A stretch of DNA of 64,000 nucleotides from JAAYFT01 sp036562765 (GCA_036562765.1 DATCJO010000025.1:1-64000); one strand, 5' to 3'; numbered from the stretch's first letter, positions 24,773 to 34,980 are shown. Notes: generated from the letters alone by a model not told the origin. Numbers and translations are program-made.

Positions 24773-26119
24773 ATGAAGTATCCATATATTCCCTCTACTC
24801 CTGAAGATGAACAGGAGATGTTAAAAGCCATAGGGTTAAATTCCCTAGACGACCTCTTTAGTGATATTCCAGAAGAATTCAGGTTAAAAAGGGAACTAGA
24901 TTTGCCAGAATCTAAAAGTGAATTGGAAGTAAGGTCCTACTTGAATCAATTGGCAAGAAAGAACTGCTCTACCAGTGAAATGGTATGCTTCTTAGGTGCT
25001 GGAGCTTACGACCACTATATACCTTCAGTAGTTAATAATATCATATCCCGCTCTGAATTCTACACCTCCTATACACCTTATCAGCCAGAAATAAGCCAAG
25101 GAACATTACAATATATATTTGAATTCCAAACCTTAATATGCAGGTTAACTGGAATGGATGTTTCCAATGCTTCCTTGTATGACGGAGGTACTGCTATTAC
25201 AGAAGCAGCTTTAATGGCAGCATCCTATACAAGGAAAGGGGACCTATTAGTTTCCAAAGCAGTTAGACCGGAAGCTAGACAAATCTTAAAGACCTATGCA
25301 CACTGTCAACACTTAAATGTTATAGAAGTTGAAATTAAAGATGGGGTTACAGATTTAGAAGATTTAGAAAAGAAGATAAGCGACAATACTGCTTGCGTAA
25401 TAGTTCAAAGCCCTAACTTCTTTGGTATAATTGAAGATTTGAAGGCAATCGGAGAAGTAGCTCATAAAGGTAAGAAAACTGTGTTTATAGCCTCTGTGGA
25501 TCCAATCTCTTTGGCAATTCTTAAGAAACCAGGAGAATTAGGCGTAGATGTTGTTGTTGGAGAAGCCCAAGGAATGGGTATACCACTATCCTTTGGAGGC
25601 CCATATCTAGGATTTATTGCTGCTAGAAATGAATATTTAAGAAAGATGCCAGGAAGGATTGTTGGAGAAACCGTAGATAGAAATGGTAAGAGGTCTTATG
25701 TACTTACTCTTACAGCTAGAGAACAACATATTAGAAGAGAAAAGGCTACTTCAAATATTTGCTCTAACCAAGGATTGAATACATTGGCAGCAACTGTCTA
25801 TATGGTAACTATGGGTAAGGAAGGATTGAAGGAAGTTGCTTTACAATGCACAAAGAAAGCCCATTATGCCTTCGAAAAGATGACAGCTTCAGGAAAATAC
25901 AAACCACTATTTAACAAGCCATTCTTCAAGGAATTTGCAGTAACTTCTGATATAGACCCAGATACAATAACTGAAGCGTTGAAGAAGGAAAATATCATAG
26001 GTGGATACCATTTAGGCAAAGATTATCCCCAATATAAGAATGCAGTCCTCTATGCAGTAACTGAAAAGAGGACTAAGGAAGAAATCGATAAATTATGCAG
26101 GGTATTGGAGGGGATATAA
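24773..26119 (+). CDS. gcvPA: Glycine dehydrogenase (decarboxylating) subunit 1
   Basis: The 448-aa N-terminal half of the two-subunit P protein, which decarboxylates glycine with PLP together with GcvPB. It begins MKYPYIPSTPEDEQEML and has CFLGAGAYDHYIPS (about 75) and SYTPYQPEISQGTLQ (about 102), typical of GcvPA. ATG 24773 is chosen after GAGGAGGAAT at the end of gcvH; an upstream in-frame ATG at 24734 lies inside gcvH. Its stop overlaps the gcvPB start (TAATG). Confidence 0.95.
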   Translation: MKYPYIPSTPEDEQEMLKAIGLNSLDDLFSDIPEEFRLKRELDLPESKSELEVRSYLNQLARKNCSTSEMVCFLGAGAYDHYIPSVVNNIISRSEFYTSYTPYQPEISQGTLQYIFEFQTLICRLTGMDVSNASLYDGGTAITEAALMAASYTRKGDLLVSKAVRPEARQILKTYAHCQHLNVIEVEIKDGVTDLEDLEKKISDNTACVIVQSPNFFGIIEDLKAIGEVAHKGKKTVFIASVDPISLAILKKPGELGVDVVVGEAQGMGIPLSFGGPYLGFIAARNEYLRKMPGRIVGETVDRNGKRSYVLTLTAREQHIRREKATSNICSNQGLNTLAATVYMVTMGKEGLKEVALQCTKKAHYAFEKMTASGKYKPLFNKPFFKEFAVTSDIDPDTITEALKKENIIGGYHLGKDYPQYKNAVLYAVTEKRTKEEIDKLCRVLEGI

Positions 26120-27573
26120 TGAGAGATTACAATAAGCTTATATTCGAATTGTCGAAACCGGGCAGAAGGGCTTTCAGGCTACCAGAACTAGATGTTGAAG
26201 ATAAGGATATTAAAGAGCTTATTCCAGAAGAATACCTATCTGATAAAGAGCTTGATTTCCCTGAAGTTAGCGAAGTAGATGTAATAAGGCATTTTACAAA
26301 CCTTTCAAATAAAAACTATGGCGTAGATACAGGATTTTATCCATTGGGTTCCTGTACTATGAAATACAATCCAAAGATTAACGAAGAAACATCAAGATAT
26401 GACGGATTTGCAAACTTACATCCATATCAACCAGAAGACTGTGTTCAAGGTGCTTTGCAATTAATGTATGAATTGGATAGAGCACTATGTGAAATATCAG
26501 GTATGGATAAGATGAGCTTGCAACCAGCAGCAGGTGCCCATGGAGAATTAACTGGTGTAATGGTCATCAAAGCATACCATGAACATAATGGCGACTTTAA
26601 ACGTGACAAGATAATCGTACCAGACTCTGCCCATGGTACTAACCCAGCTACAGCAGCTATGGCTGGATATAAGGTAATTGAAATTAAATCCAACAAAGAT
26701 GGTCTAGTAGATGTTGACGCCTTGAAAGCTGTAGTTGGCGAAGACACTGCTGGATTAATGTTAACAAACCCAAATACTTTAGGTATATTTGAAAGACAAA
26801 TCAAAGAAATAGCTCAAGTTGTTCATGATGCAGGCGGACTACTATATTATGATGGTGCCAATGCCAATGCTATCTTAGGTCATGTAAGGCCAGGAGACAT
26901 GGGATTTGATGTTGTTCACTTCAACCTACACAAGACATTCTCAACACCTCATGGCGGCGGTGGACCAGGTGCAGGGCCAATTGGAGTAAAGAAACATTTA
27001 GTAGATTTCTTGCCAGTTCCAATTGTACAAAAGGATGGAGATAGATATTATCTTGATTATAATGTTCCACATACCATTGGAAAAGTTAAGGATTTCTTTG
27101 GACACTTTGGCATACTTGTAAGGGCATATACCTATATCTTGACAATGGGTAGAGATGGATTGAAGAAAGCAAGTACAATGGCAGTATTAAATGCAAACTA
27201 CTTAGCACAAAAATTGAAAGAATATTACGATTTGCCAATTGATACAGTATTTAAGCATGAATTTGTACTTGGAGGTCTAAAAGACCAATTATCAGAAGTA
27301 ACAACATTAGATGTGGCAAAGAGACTCCTAGATTATGGCTTCCATCCACCAACAGTTTACTTCCCATTGATTATCAATCAAGCTATAATGGTTGAACCAA
27401 CAGAAACAGAATCTAAAGAAACATTAGATGAATTTATTGAAGCTATGATTAAAATTGCAAAAGAAGCAGAAGAAAATCCACAATTGCTCAAAGAAGCACC
27501 TCACAATACTGTTGTAAGCAGGCCAGATGAAACTAGAGCAGCTAGAAATCCAATACTAAAATATGAAGGGTAG
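26119..27573 (+). CDS. gcvPB: Glycine dehydrogenase (decarboxylating) subunit 2
   Basis: The 484-aa PLP-binding half of the P protein. It shows GFYPLGSCTMKYNP (about 75), GAHGELTGV (about 142), the PDSAHGTNPA motif and the PLP lysine in FNLHKTFSTPHGGGGPG (about 270). Start ATG 26119 follows GGAGGGG and overlaps the gcvPA stop by one base. With GcvPA it forms the heterotetramer usual in Firmicutes. Confidence 0.96.
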   Translation: MRDYNKLIFELSKPGRRAFRLPELDVEDKDIKELIPEEYLSDKELDFPEVSEVDVIRHFTNLSNKNYGVDTGFYPLGSCTMKYNPKINEETSRYDGFANLHPYQPEDCVQGALQLMYELDRALCEISGMDKMSLQPAAGAHGELTGVMVIKAYHEHNGDFKRDKIIVPDSAHGTNPATAAMAGYKVIEIKSNKDGLVDVDALKAVVGEDTAGLMLTNPNTLGIFERQIKEIAQVVHDAGGLLYYDGANANAILGHVRPGDMGFDVVHFNLHKTFSTPHGGGGPGAGPIGVKKHLVDFLPVPIVQKDGDRYYLDYNVPHTIGKVKDFFGHFGILVRAYTYILTMGRDGLKKASTMAVLNANYLAQKLKEYYDLPIDTVFKHEFVLGGLKDQLSEVTTLDVAKRLLDYGFHPPTVYFPLIINQAIMVEPTETESKETLDEFIEAMIKIAKEAEENPQLLKEAPHNTVVSRPDETRAARNPILKYEG

Positions 27574-27584
27574 GGGTGAATTGA

Positions 27585-29000
27585 TTGACTAAAGCCATTG
27601 CAGTTATTGGTGCTGGTCCAGGAGGATATGTAGCTGCAATTAGAGGAGCTCAATTAGGTGCTAAGGTATTCTTAATTGAAAATAGAGAAGTCGGGGGTAC
27701 ATGCCTCAATAGGGGCTGTATCCCCACTAAAACATATTACAGAACTGCTGAGATAATGTCAAATTTTAGAAAAGCATCAGAGTTTGGAATTGAAGCAGGA
27801 GAATTTAAATTAGATGGGAAAAAGCTTCTCGAAAGAAAAAATAAAGTAGTTAGTACATTAGTGAAGGGAATTGAACAGCTAATTTCTTCTTATAATAATA
27901 TAGAGCTAATTAGAGGAACAGCATCTATAAAAGATAAAAATACAGTTATTGTAAAACTGTTTAATGGGGATATTAGGGAAATTAAAATAGATAACATAGT
28001 TATAGCTACAGGTTCCAAGCCCCAGATGACTGAAACAAAGGGAGTGGACCAAGAGGGTGTAATTACATCTGATGACATCCTTGAGATGGACAAAATTCCA
28101 GAAACACTAATTGTCATTGGCGGTGGAGTTATTGGTTTAGAGTTTGCTAGTATTTATCAAGAACTAGGTTCCAAAGTTATTCTCCTTGCATCAAGAATAT
28201 TAAAAAACATAGATATGGAAATATCAAAAAGGCTGCCAATATTCTTTAAAAAGCGTGGCATGGAAGTATATGTTGATATTAGGGCAAAGGAAATCGTAAA
28301 GGAAGGAGATAAATTAAAAGTAATTGCAAAGTTCAAAAACAAAGATGAAGAAATAGAGGTTTATGGAGATAAAGTACTTATAGCTTCTGGCAGAAGCCCA
28401 TTAGTTGAAGGGTTGAACTTAGAAGATGTTGGAGTAAAATACGATGAGATTGGTATACATGTAGACAAGGATTTTATGACCTCTGTTGAGGGGATATATG
28501 CCATTGGAGATGTTAATAATGTTGGAATTCAGCTAGCTCATGTGGCTTCAGCACAGGGCGTATATGTAATGGAGAAGATAATGGGCCTTGAGCCTGACAT
28601 AAATCTTGATGTATATCCAAATTGTGTATTTACTTTCCCAGAAGTAGCTTATGTAGGAAAAACAGAGGAACAATTAAATAAATCAGGCATAGATTATAAA
28701 GTAAGCAAGTTTATGTTTGCAGCCAATGGAAAGGCTTTGACTTTAGGCGAATCGGAAGGTTTCATTAAAGTATTTTCTACTCATGATGGCAGTAAAATTT
28801 TAGGAGTAACCATAGTTGGCCCACATGCCAATGACTTAATACACGAAGGCGCTATTGCCATTGCAAATGGATTAGATGTAAAAAGCATAGAAAGAACAAT
28901 TCATGCTCATCCAACCCTTTCAGAGGCGTTTTATGAAGCAACACTTGGCTTGGTAGGCTCAGCTATTCATATTGCACCTCCGAAGAAGCCTAGAAAATAA
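27585..29000 (+). CDS. lpdA: Dihydrolipoyl dehydrogenase (L protein)
   Basis: A 471-aa FAD enzyme that reoxidises the dihydrolipoyl H protein with NAD. It has the N-terminal GAGPGGYVAAIRGAQLG nucleotide fold and the redox disulfide GGTCLNRGCIPTK (about 36-48). It also has a second Rossmann motif VIGGGVIGLEFA (about 178) and the C-terminal HAHPTLSEAFYEA with the catalytic His-Glu. The TTG start lies after GGGGTG. It has no N-terminal lipoyl domain. It closes the gcv operon and a terminator follows. Confidence 0.94.
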   Translation: MTKAIAVIGAGPGGYVAAIRGAQLGAKVFLIENREVGGTCLNRGCIPTKTYYRTAEIMSNFRKASEFGIEAGEFKLDGKKLLERKNKVVSTLVKGIEQLISSYNNIELIRGTASIKDKNTVIVKLFNGDIREIKIDNIVIATGSKPQMTETKGVDQEGVITSDDILEMDKIPETLIVIGGGVIGLEFASIYQELGSKVILLASRILKNIDMEISKRLPIFFKKRGMEVYVDIRAKEIVKEGDKLKVIAKFKNKDEEIEVYGDKVLIASGRSPLVEGLNLEDVGVKYDEIGIHVDKDFMTSVEGIYAIGDVNNVGIQLAHVASAQGVYVMEKIMGLEPDINLDVYPNCVFTFPEVAYVGKTEEQLNKSGIDYKVSKFMFAANGKALTLGESEGFIKVFSTHDGSKILGVTIVGPHANDLIHEGAIAIANGLDVKSIERTIHAHPTLSEAFYEATLGLVGSAIHIAPPKKPRK

Positions 29001-29009
29001 AATATGGGT

Positions 29010-29043
29010 AAGGGGGACAGTTTGCTACTGCCCCCTTTTTATT
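29010..29043 (+). terminator. Terminator after gcv operon
   Basis: AAGGGGG (29010-29016) pairs with CCCCCTT (29031-29037), followed by a T run. A 14-nt loop lies between. Confidence 0.85.
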
Positions 29044-29067
29044 TAATATAAAAGATAAGGAGGGATT

Positions 29068-29676
29068 ATGATAAGTTTAAGCAAGTATAAAATCTATATT
29101 TTATGCATGATAATATTCTTAATTATAGGATTTATGGTAATGGGGAAAAGTGAAGGAATTCTATTTGATTATGCAATATTAGAATATCTGCATCAAAAAA
29201 CAAATCCAACATTATTAAAAGTCATGAAATTAATATCCTTTATAGGCTCGTATTTATTTATTACTCCTCTAATGACTGCTATTCTAATATTTAATTTTAT
29301 TAAAAAGAATTATTATATATCTAAATTATTGATTCTATCTACTTTAGGAACTTGGATTTTAAACTATATATTGAAGCAAATATTTCAAAGAATAAGGCCC
29401 ATTGATTTTTTTATAGTGGACCAAAGTGGCTTTAGTTACCCTAGTGGTCATACAATGGTGGCTACAACTTTTTATCTTACAAAAGTTTTTCTGTTAACTA
29501 GAAATATTAGGGACGAAAGTAAAAAGATATTCTACTATTTAATTGCATTCATTTTCATATTCCTAATGGCATTAAGTAGGCTTTATCTAGGTGTACACTG
29601 GCCAACTGATGTAATAGGTGGATTTTTAATAGGTTATGTATTATATAATACATATATATTTTTGATAAGGGAATAA
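29068..29676 (+). CDS. PAP2-family membrane phosphatase
   Basis: A 202-aa integral membrane protein with about five or six hydrophobic segments. It has the three-part PAP2 signature: KQIFQRIRP (about 110-118), PSGHT (about 130) and SRLYLGVHWPTDV (about 172-184). Such enzymes dephosphorylate undecaprenyl pyrophosphate or phosphatidic and phosphatidylglycerol phosphates at the outer face of the membrane. The exact lipid cannot be told. The ATG follows AAGGAGGG. It stands alone. Confidence 0.85.
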   Translation: MISLSKYKIYILCMIIFLIIGFMVMGKSEGILFDYAILEYLHQKTNPTLLKVMKLISFIGSYLFITPLMTAILIFNFIKKNYYISKLLILSTLGTWILNYILKQIFQRIRPIDFFIVDQSGFSYPSGHTMVATTFYLTKVFLLTRNIRDESKKIFYYLIAFIFIFLMALSRLYLGVHWPTDVIGGFLIGYVLYNTYIFLIRE

Positions 29677-29767
29677 CTAAATTTATGTTATTTTTTTATT
29701 AAACTTCACAATCCATGAACTCCTTGCATATTCTAAAGTACCAGAAGAATTGCAGGGGGGTTTTTTT

Positions 29768-31162
29768 ATGGATGTTCAATTAACTAGTTTGCATTATATA
29801 TACCTAGTGTTCACTTTGTTAATCCTAGGAGTAATGATTAGGAAGCGGGATACAACATTAGTATGCATTTTAGGCATATTCTTGCTTGGTTTAATTGCTA
29901 CATCATCCTTATATCAAGGTATAATGGGCGTTTTTAATTCATTCATTTATGCAATAGTAGAATTGATGGGAACGATTTTGATTATATCTGTTATAGTTGG
30001 CATGAGTAACATATTAGCTGAAACTGGAATAAGTGAAATGATGATAATGCCATTCACAAAGTTTATTAAAAGCCCTACACTTGCTTACTGGATTATAGGA
30101 ATTCTTATGATGGTAATATCTTGGTTTTTCTGGCCATCTCCAGCAGTAGCATTAATTGGTGCAGTTATGCTTCCCGTTGCAGTAGAGGCAGGCCTTCCTC
30201 CATTAGCGGTTGCAATGACCATGAATCTATTTGGCCATGGAATAGCATTGTCAGGAGATTTTGTAATTCAAGGGGCTCCTAAACTTACTGCTGATGCAGC
30301 TGGTTTACAGGTAAGTGAAGTAATTTCAGCAAGTATTCCTCTTGTATTTATAATGGGCTTAGTAACTACAGTTATTGCATTTATAATGTTAAAAAGGGAT
30401 TTAAAGACTGGAAAGCTAAAGATAGAGAGTAATCAAGTTGCTGTTGAAAATAAAATAGATAATAAAAATGGAAAGCTTTCCTATAAGACAAAGAAGACTT
30501 TGGCGTTTGTCATACCTGTTCTTTTTGCCATAGATGTTGCCATAATGTTTATTGTAAAATTGCAAGGTGGAGATGCAACAGCGTTAATCGGTGGTACTGC
30601 AATTTTCATACTTGTATTAGTGTCCATTTTAAATTATAGGAATAAGGCTTTAGAGGAAATAACCAAATACTTAGTTAAAGGTTTTAAATTTGGATTTGAG
30701 GTTTTTGGACCCGTAATACCTATTGCTGCCTTCTTTTACCTAGGTGATGAAGGGTTTATTAAAGTAATTGGAGATTTTTTGCCACAAGGTTCTCAAGGGT
30801 TGGTAAATGATTTAGGGCTATATCTAGCCAACATTGTGCCACTAAATGAGGCCATAGGTGCTGTAACATTAACTACAGTTGGAGCTGTAACAGGTCTAGA
30901 TGGATCTGGGTTTTCAGGAATTTCTTTGGCAGGTTCAGTTGCAAGGTTATTTGGAATTGCCATAGGAAAAGGGATAGCAACTTTAACTGCTTTAGGCCAA
31001 ATAGCAGCAATTTGGGTAGGAGGAGGAACATTAATACCTTGGGCGGTTATTCCTGCTGCTGCTATATGTAGAGTAGATCCTTTTGAATTAACTGCAAGAA
31101 ACTTTAAGCCAGTAATCATAGGGTTAATTGTAACTACTATAGCTGCAATGTTCATTATTTGA
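29768..31162 (+). CDS. Polytopic permease of the GntP/ion-transporter kind
   Basis: A 464-aa membrane protein with about 11 to 12 hydrophobic segments, a cytoplasmic loop at about 220-240 and Gly/Ala-rich helix-breaking segments in each half. The overall layout resembles gluconate/dicarboxylate or Na+-coupled ion-transporter permeases. I do not recognise a specific substrate. ATG 29768 is chosen over an upstream TTG at 29750 because GCAGGGGGG lies just before it. It is followed by a terminator and is separate from the hydrogenase genes downstream. Confidence 0.65.
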   Translation: MDVQLTSLHYIYLVFTLLILGVMIRKRDTTLVCILGIFLLGLIATSSLYQGIMGVFNSFIYAIVELMGTILIISVIVGMSNILAETGISEMMIMPFTKFIKSPTLAYWIIGILMMVISWFFWPSPAVALIGAVMLPVAVEAGLPPLAVAMTMNLFGHGIALSGDFVIQGAPKLTADAAGLQVSEVISASIPLVFIMGLVTTVIAFIMLKRDLKTGKLKIESNQVAVENKIDNKNGKLSYKTKKTLAFVIPVLFAIDVAIMFIVKLQGGDATALIGGTAIFILVLVSILNYRNKALEEITKYLVKGFKFGFEVFGPVIPIAAFFYLGDEGFIKVIGDFLPQGSQGLVNDLGLYLANIVPLNEAIGAVTLTTVGAVTGLDGSGFSGISLAGSVARLFGIAIGKGIATLTALGQIAAIWVGGGTLIPWAVIPAAAICRVDPFELTARNFKPVIIGLIVTTIAAMFII

Positions 31163-31223
31163 CAAATAAAAACGGTTAATATGTTAATTATTTGATAAAA
31201 TATTTAGAAAATTTAATGTTGAA

Positions 31224-31272
31224 AAATTACCTAATTTCTGATATGTCAATAGAATTAGGTAATTTTTTCTTT
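31224..31272 (+). terminator. Terminator after permease gene
   Basis: AAATTACCTAATT (31224-31236) pairs with AATTAGGTAATTT (31253-31265), followed by TTTC. The loop is 16 nt. Confidence 0.75.
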
Positions 31273-31388
31273 TTAATATTCAAATTATTTTAAAAGCATG
31301 ATAAAATATAATCAAAGGAATGTGAAAAATATGGCAATATATTATCTGCTGTCATTGCTTTTATCATTTAAAGAAAGGGGAATGAGGA

Positions 31389-33224
31389 ATGAGCAGGCTT
31401 ACTATCATTACAAATAACAAGGCACAACAAACTGTAGAAGAACTTTACAAGGATTTGGAAAGACGTATAGTTTCTAGTCCACCAGGATTATGTCCAATAG
31501 ACTTAACTGCTTCCTTTGTAAAAATGAGTCATGCTCAAAGCTGTGGTAAATGTGTTCCATGTAGAATAGGCTTAGGGCAACTAATAAAGATGCTAGAAAA
31601 TGTATTAGATGGAGAAGCAGATTTATCAACAATTGATTTAATTGAAAAAACTGCAAGGGCAATTTATTATTCTGCAGACTGTGCTATTGGATTTGAAGCT
31701 GCACACATGGTATTAAAAGGAGTACAAGGCTATAGAGATGATTTTGAAGAACATATATTGCGTGGAAGATGTAACAGTGGTTTGGAACAAGCAATACCTT
31801 GCGTATCTACATGTCCTGCAGGAGTAGATATACCTGGCTATATAGCATTGATAAAAGAAGGAAGATATGCTGATGCTGTAAGATTGATAAGGAAAGACAA
31901 TCCAATGGTATATACTTGCGCATTAATATGTGAACATCCATGTGAAAGAAGATGCAGGAGAAACATGGTTGATGATGCTGTAAATATTAGAGGATTGAAG
32001 AGATATGCTGTAGAACATGCAGGAGATGTTCCAATACCTGAAAGGGCACCATTAACTGGCAAGAAAGTTGCTATTGTTGGAGGAGGGCCATCAGGTCTTA
32101 GTGCAGCATATTATCTTGCATTAATGGGACATGATGTTGAAATCTTCGAACAAAGAAAACAATTAGGCGGAATGTTGAGATATGGTATTCCTAGATATAG
32201 GCTTCCAAAGGATATTTTAGATAAAGAAATTAACACTATTCTTTCTGCTGGAATTAAAGTGCACACTGGAGTAACAGTAGGTAAAGATATATCACTTTCA
32301 GAATTGAGGAATAAATTTGATGCAGTTTACATTGCTATAGGTGCACAAACAGATAAGAAAATAGATATAGTTGAAGGTCAAGAAGTAGAAGGAGTCATTT
32401 CAGCAATTGAAGTATTGAGAAAGAAAGAAGAAAATGAACCATTAGACTTTAAAGATAAGGAAATCGTTATAATAGGCGGCGGAAATGTGGCAATGGATGC
32501 AGCTAGAACATCTATAAGGCTAGGTGCTAAAAAAGTTACAATTGTATACCGCAGAAGAGAAGTTGATATGACAGCAATGAGAGAAGAAGTAGAAGGTGCC
32601 ATAGCTGAAGGTTGTAAGGTAATGGATTTAAGCGTACCTTATAAATTAGAAAAGGATGAAAATAACAGAGTAAAAGCACTTTGGGTTAAACCACAAATAA
32701 TAGGTACAATTTCAAGTGGCAGACCTAATCCACGAGATGCAGAAACTGAACCAATTCGCGTACCATGTGATATATTGATTACTGCTATAGGTCAAGGAAT
32801 TGAATCTAAGGATTTTGAAAAGGAAGGTATACCAGTTAGGAAAGGTGTAATAGAAGCCTTAGAATGGACTGGAGTAAAGGATGTACCAGGTATTTTCGCA
32901 GGAGGAGACTGTGTATTTGGACCAGCAACAGTTATTAGAGCCATTACTGCAGGAAAAGTTGCAGCAGCAAATATAGATGAATATTTGGGATTCCATCATG
33001 AAATAAAATCAGATGTTAAGATACCAGAACCAAGACAAATGGACAGAATACCTTGCGGACGTGTTAATTTGAGAGAAAGAGACGTAAAAGAACGTGTTAA
33101 TGACTTTGAACTAGTAGAATGTGGAATGACAGATGAAGAAGCAAAACAAGAAGCTTCAAGGTGCTTAAGATGTGACCACTTCGGTCTAGGGGTATTTAAA
33201 GGAGGTAGGATTGACAGATGGTAA
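31389..33224 (+). CDS. NuoF-tail/GltD-like FAD and Fe-S oxidoreductase fusion
   Basis: A 611-aa protein linked to the second hydrogenase. The first about 120 residues match only the C-terminal [4Fe-4S] part of NuoF (SCGKCVPCRIG, about 51-61) and lack the FMN/NADH fold. Residues from about 135 match the glutamate-synthase small subunit/NfnB type: cysteines in CVSTCPAG and CALICEHPCERRC for [4Fe-4S] clusters, an FAD fold GGGPSGLSAAYY (about 228) and an NAD(P)H fold IIGGGNVAMDAA (about 361). It overlaps the hydrogenase start by 7 nt. It probably passes electrons between NAD(P)H and the hydrogenase. No glutamate synthase large subunit is nearby. Confidence 0.85.
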   Translation: MSRLTIITNNKAQQTVEELYKDLERRIVSSPPGLCPIDLTASFVKMSHAQSCGKCVPCRIGLGQLIKMLENVLDGEADLSTIDLIEKTARAIYYSADCAIGFEAAHMVLKGVQGYRDDFEEHILRGRCNSGLEQAIPCVSTCPAGVDIPGYIALIKEGRYADAVRLIRKDNPMVYTCALICEHPCERRCRRNMVDDAVNIRGLKRYAVEHAGDVPIPERAPLTGKKVAIVGGGPSGLSAAYYLALMGHDVEIFEQRKQLGGMLRYGIPRYRLPKDILDKEINTILSAGIKVHTGVTVGKDISLSELRNKFDAVYIAIGAQTDKKIDIVEGQEVEGVISAIEVLRKKEENEPLDFKDKEIVIIGGGNVAMDAARTSIRLGAKKVTIVYRRREVDMTAMREEVEGAIAEGCKVMDLSVPYKLEKDENNRVKALWVKPQIIGTISSGRPNPRDAETEPIRVPCDILITAIGQGIESKDFEKEGIPVRKGVIEALEWTGVKDVPGIFAGGDCVFGPATVIRAITAGKVAAANIDEYLGFHHEIKSDVKIPEPRQMDRIPCGRVNLRERDVKERVNDFELVECGMTDEEAKQEASRCLRCDHFGLGVFKGGRIDRW

Positions 33225-34933
33225 GCCTAATAATAGATAATAAAAGAATTGAAGTGCCAGAAGGTACAACAATACTAGATGCAGCAAGAATGAATCAAAT
33301 ACAAATCCCCAGCCTCTGCTATTTAAAAGGCTTAAATGAAATTGGTGCCTGCAGAGTGTGTTTAGTAGAGTTGGAGGGAGTAAATAGGCTGGTAACAGCA
33401 TGCAACAACACTGTTGAAGAAGGTATGGTAATTCGCACCAACAGCCCTAGGGTTAGGGAAGCAAGAAAAATAAATGTTGAATTGATATTATCACAACATG
33501 ATGCAAAATGTGCTACTTGCGTAAGGTCTGGTAATTGTAGTCTACAAAAAATAGCGAATGATTTAGGAATAATCGATGTGCCTTATGAAACACAGTTGCC
33601 CCGCTGGAGTTGGACAGAAGGATTTCCTTTAGTTAGGGACAATAAAAAATGTATTAAATGTATGAGATGTATACAAGTATGTGATAAGGTACAAGATTTA
33701 CATGTTTGGGACTTATCCAATACAGGTTCTAGAACTACTGTAGATGTTTCCCACAACAGAAGAATTGAAGAATCGGATTGTTCATTATGTGGGCAATGTA
33801 TTACCCACTGCCCAGTAGCAGCATTAAGAGAAAGAGATGATACAGATAAGGTTTATGAAGCTTTAGCTAAAGACGATGTAATAACAGTAGTACAAGTTGC
33901 TCCAGCAGTTAGGGCTGCATGGGGAGAAGAACTTGGCATAAATAGGGAATTTGCTACTGTAAAAAGGTTAGTAGCAGCATTAAGAAGGATTGGATTTGAT
34001 TATATATTTGATACTACCTTCGCAGCAGACTTGACTATAATGGAAGAGGGCAGTGAATTTTTAGAAAGATTGCAGCACAGAAAAGATTATAAATGGCCTA
34101 TGTTCACATCCTGCTGTCCAGGATGGGTTAGATTCGTTAAATCTCAATATCCTGATATGATAGAGCAATTGTCTACAGCAAAGTCGCCACAACAAATGTT
34201 TGGTGCAATATCAAAAACTTATTATGCTCATTTGTTGAATGTAGATCCATCTAGAATTTTCAACATATCTATCATGCCATGTACAGCAAAGAAATATGAA
34301 GCTAGCGTTTCGGTTATGAATTCAGCTGGAACTGGCCATGATGTGGATGTTGTATTGACAACAAGGGAATTAGCTCGAATGATTAAGGCGGATAATATAA
34401 ATGTTGAAGCTTTGGATGAAGAAGAATTTGATATGCCACTAGGATTGGGAACAGGAGCTGGAGTTATATTTGGAGTTACTGGTGGCGTTATGGAAGCAGC
34501 TTTGAGAACTGCATATTACATTGTAAATGGCAAGGATCCAGACCCAGATGCATTTAAAGATGTAAGAGGAGAAGAAGGCTGGAAAGAAGCTACTTTTGAA
34601 TTAGGAGGAAATAAATTAAAAATAGCAGTTGCCAGTGGATTGGGTAATGCAAGGAAACTAATTGAGGCAATAAGAACAGGCAAAGTAAGCTATGATTTTG
34701 TAGAAATAATGGCATGCCCCGGAGGATGTGCAGGTGGCGGAGGACAACCAATTGAAGATGGCTTTGAATTAGCAGATGAAAGAGGAAAGGTATTATATGG
34801 TCTAGATAAGAGAAGTAATATACGATTTTCACATGAAAATCCAGCAGTTATAAAATGTTATGAAGATTTCTTAGGGAAGCCATTATCCCATCGTTCCCAT
34901 ATGTTGCTTCATACAAATCAAAAAGAATGGTAA
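33218..34933 (+). CDS. [FeFe] hydrogenase, second paralogue
   Basis: A 571-aa [FeFe] hydrogenase with an N-terminal [2Fe-2S] domain, a His-Cys [4Fe-4S] segment (CATCVRSGNC), two [4Fe-4S] motifs (CIKCMRC and CSLCGQC) and a full H-cluster domain: TSCCPGW near 298, MPCTAKK near 353, MACPGGC near 497. It is about the size of the first hydrogenase but clearly diverged. Its partner is a GltD-like protein rather than NuoE/NuoF, which fits the glutamate-synthase-linked (A2-like) class of [FeFe] hydrogenases. Direction of catalysis cannot be told from sequence. Confidence 0.93.
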   Translation: MVSLIIDNKRIEVPEGTTILDAARMNQIQIPSLCYLKGLNEIGACRVCLVELEGVNRLVTACNNTVEEGMVIRTNSPRVREARKINVELILSQHDAKCATCVRSGNCSLQKIANDLGIIDVPYETQLPRWSWTEGFPLVRDNKKCIKCMRCIQVCDKVQDLHVWDLSNTGSRTTVDVSHNRRIEESDCSLCGQCITHCPVAALRERDDTDKVYEALAKDDVITVVQVAPAVRAAWGEELGINREFATVKRLVAALRRIGFDYIFDTTFAADLTIMEEGSEFLERLQHRKDYKWPMFTSCCPGWVRFVKSQYPDMIEQLSTAKSPQQMFGAISKTYYAHLLNVDPSRIFNISIMPCTAKKYEASVSVMNSAGTGHDVDVVLTTRELARMIKADNINVEALDEEEFDMPLGLGTGAGVIFGVTGGVMEAALRTAYYIVNGKDPDPDAFKDVRGEEGWKEATFELGGNKLKIAVASGLGNARKLIEAIRTGKVSYDFVEIMACPGGCAGGGGQPIEDGFELADERGKVLYGLDKRSNIRFSHENPAVIKCYEDFLGKPLSHRSHMLLHTNQKEW

Positions 34934-34943
34934 TTTGAAGAGG

Positions 34944-34980
34944 AGGTCTCTAGACAATTCGTTTAGGGGCCTTTATAATA
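34944..34980 (+). terminator. Terminator after second hydrogenase
   Basis: AGGTCTCTAGAC (34944-34955) pairs with GTTTAGGGGCCT (34961-34972) using G-U pairs, followed by TTATAATAT. The U tract is short, so termination may be partial. Confidence 0.5.

Noticed and set aside
31389..33224. Simple glutamate synthase small subunit
   Set aside because: The extra N-terminal NuoF Fe-S segment and the overlap with a hydrogenase gene argue against a plain GltD.
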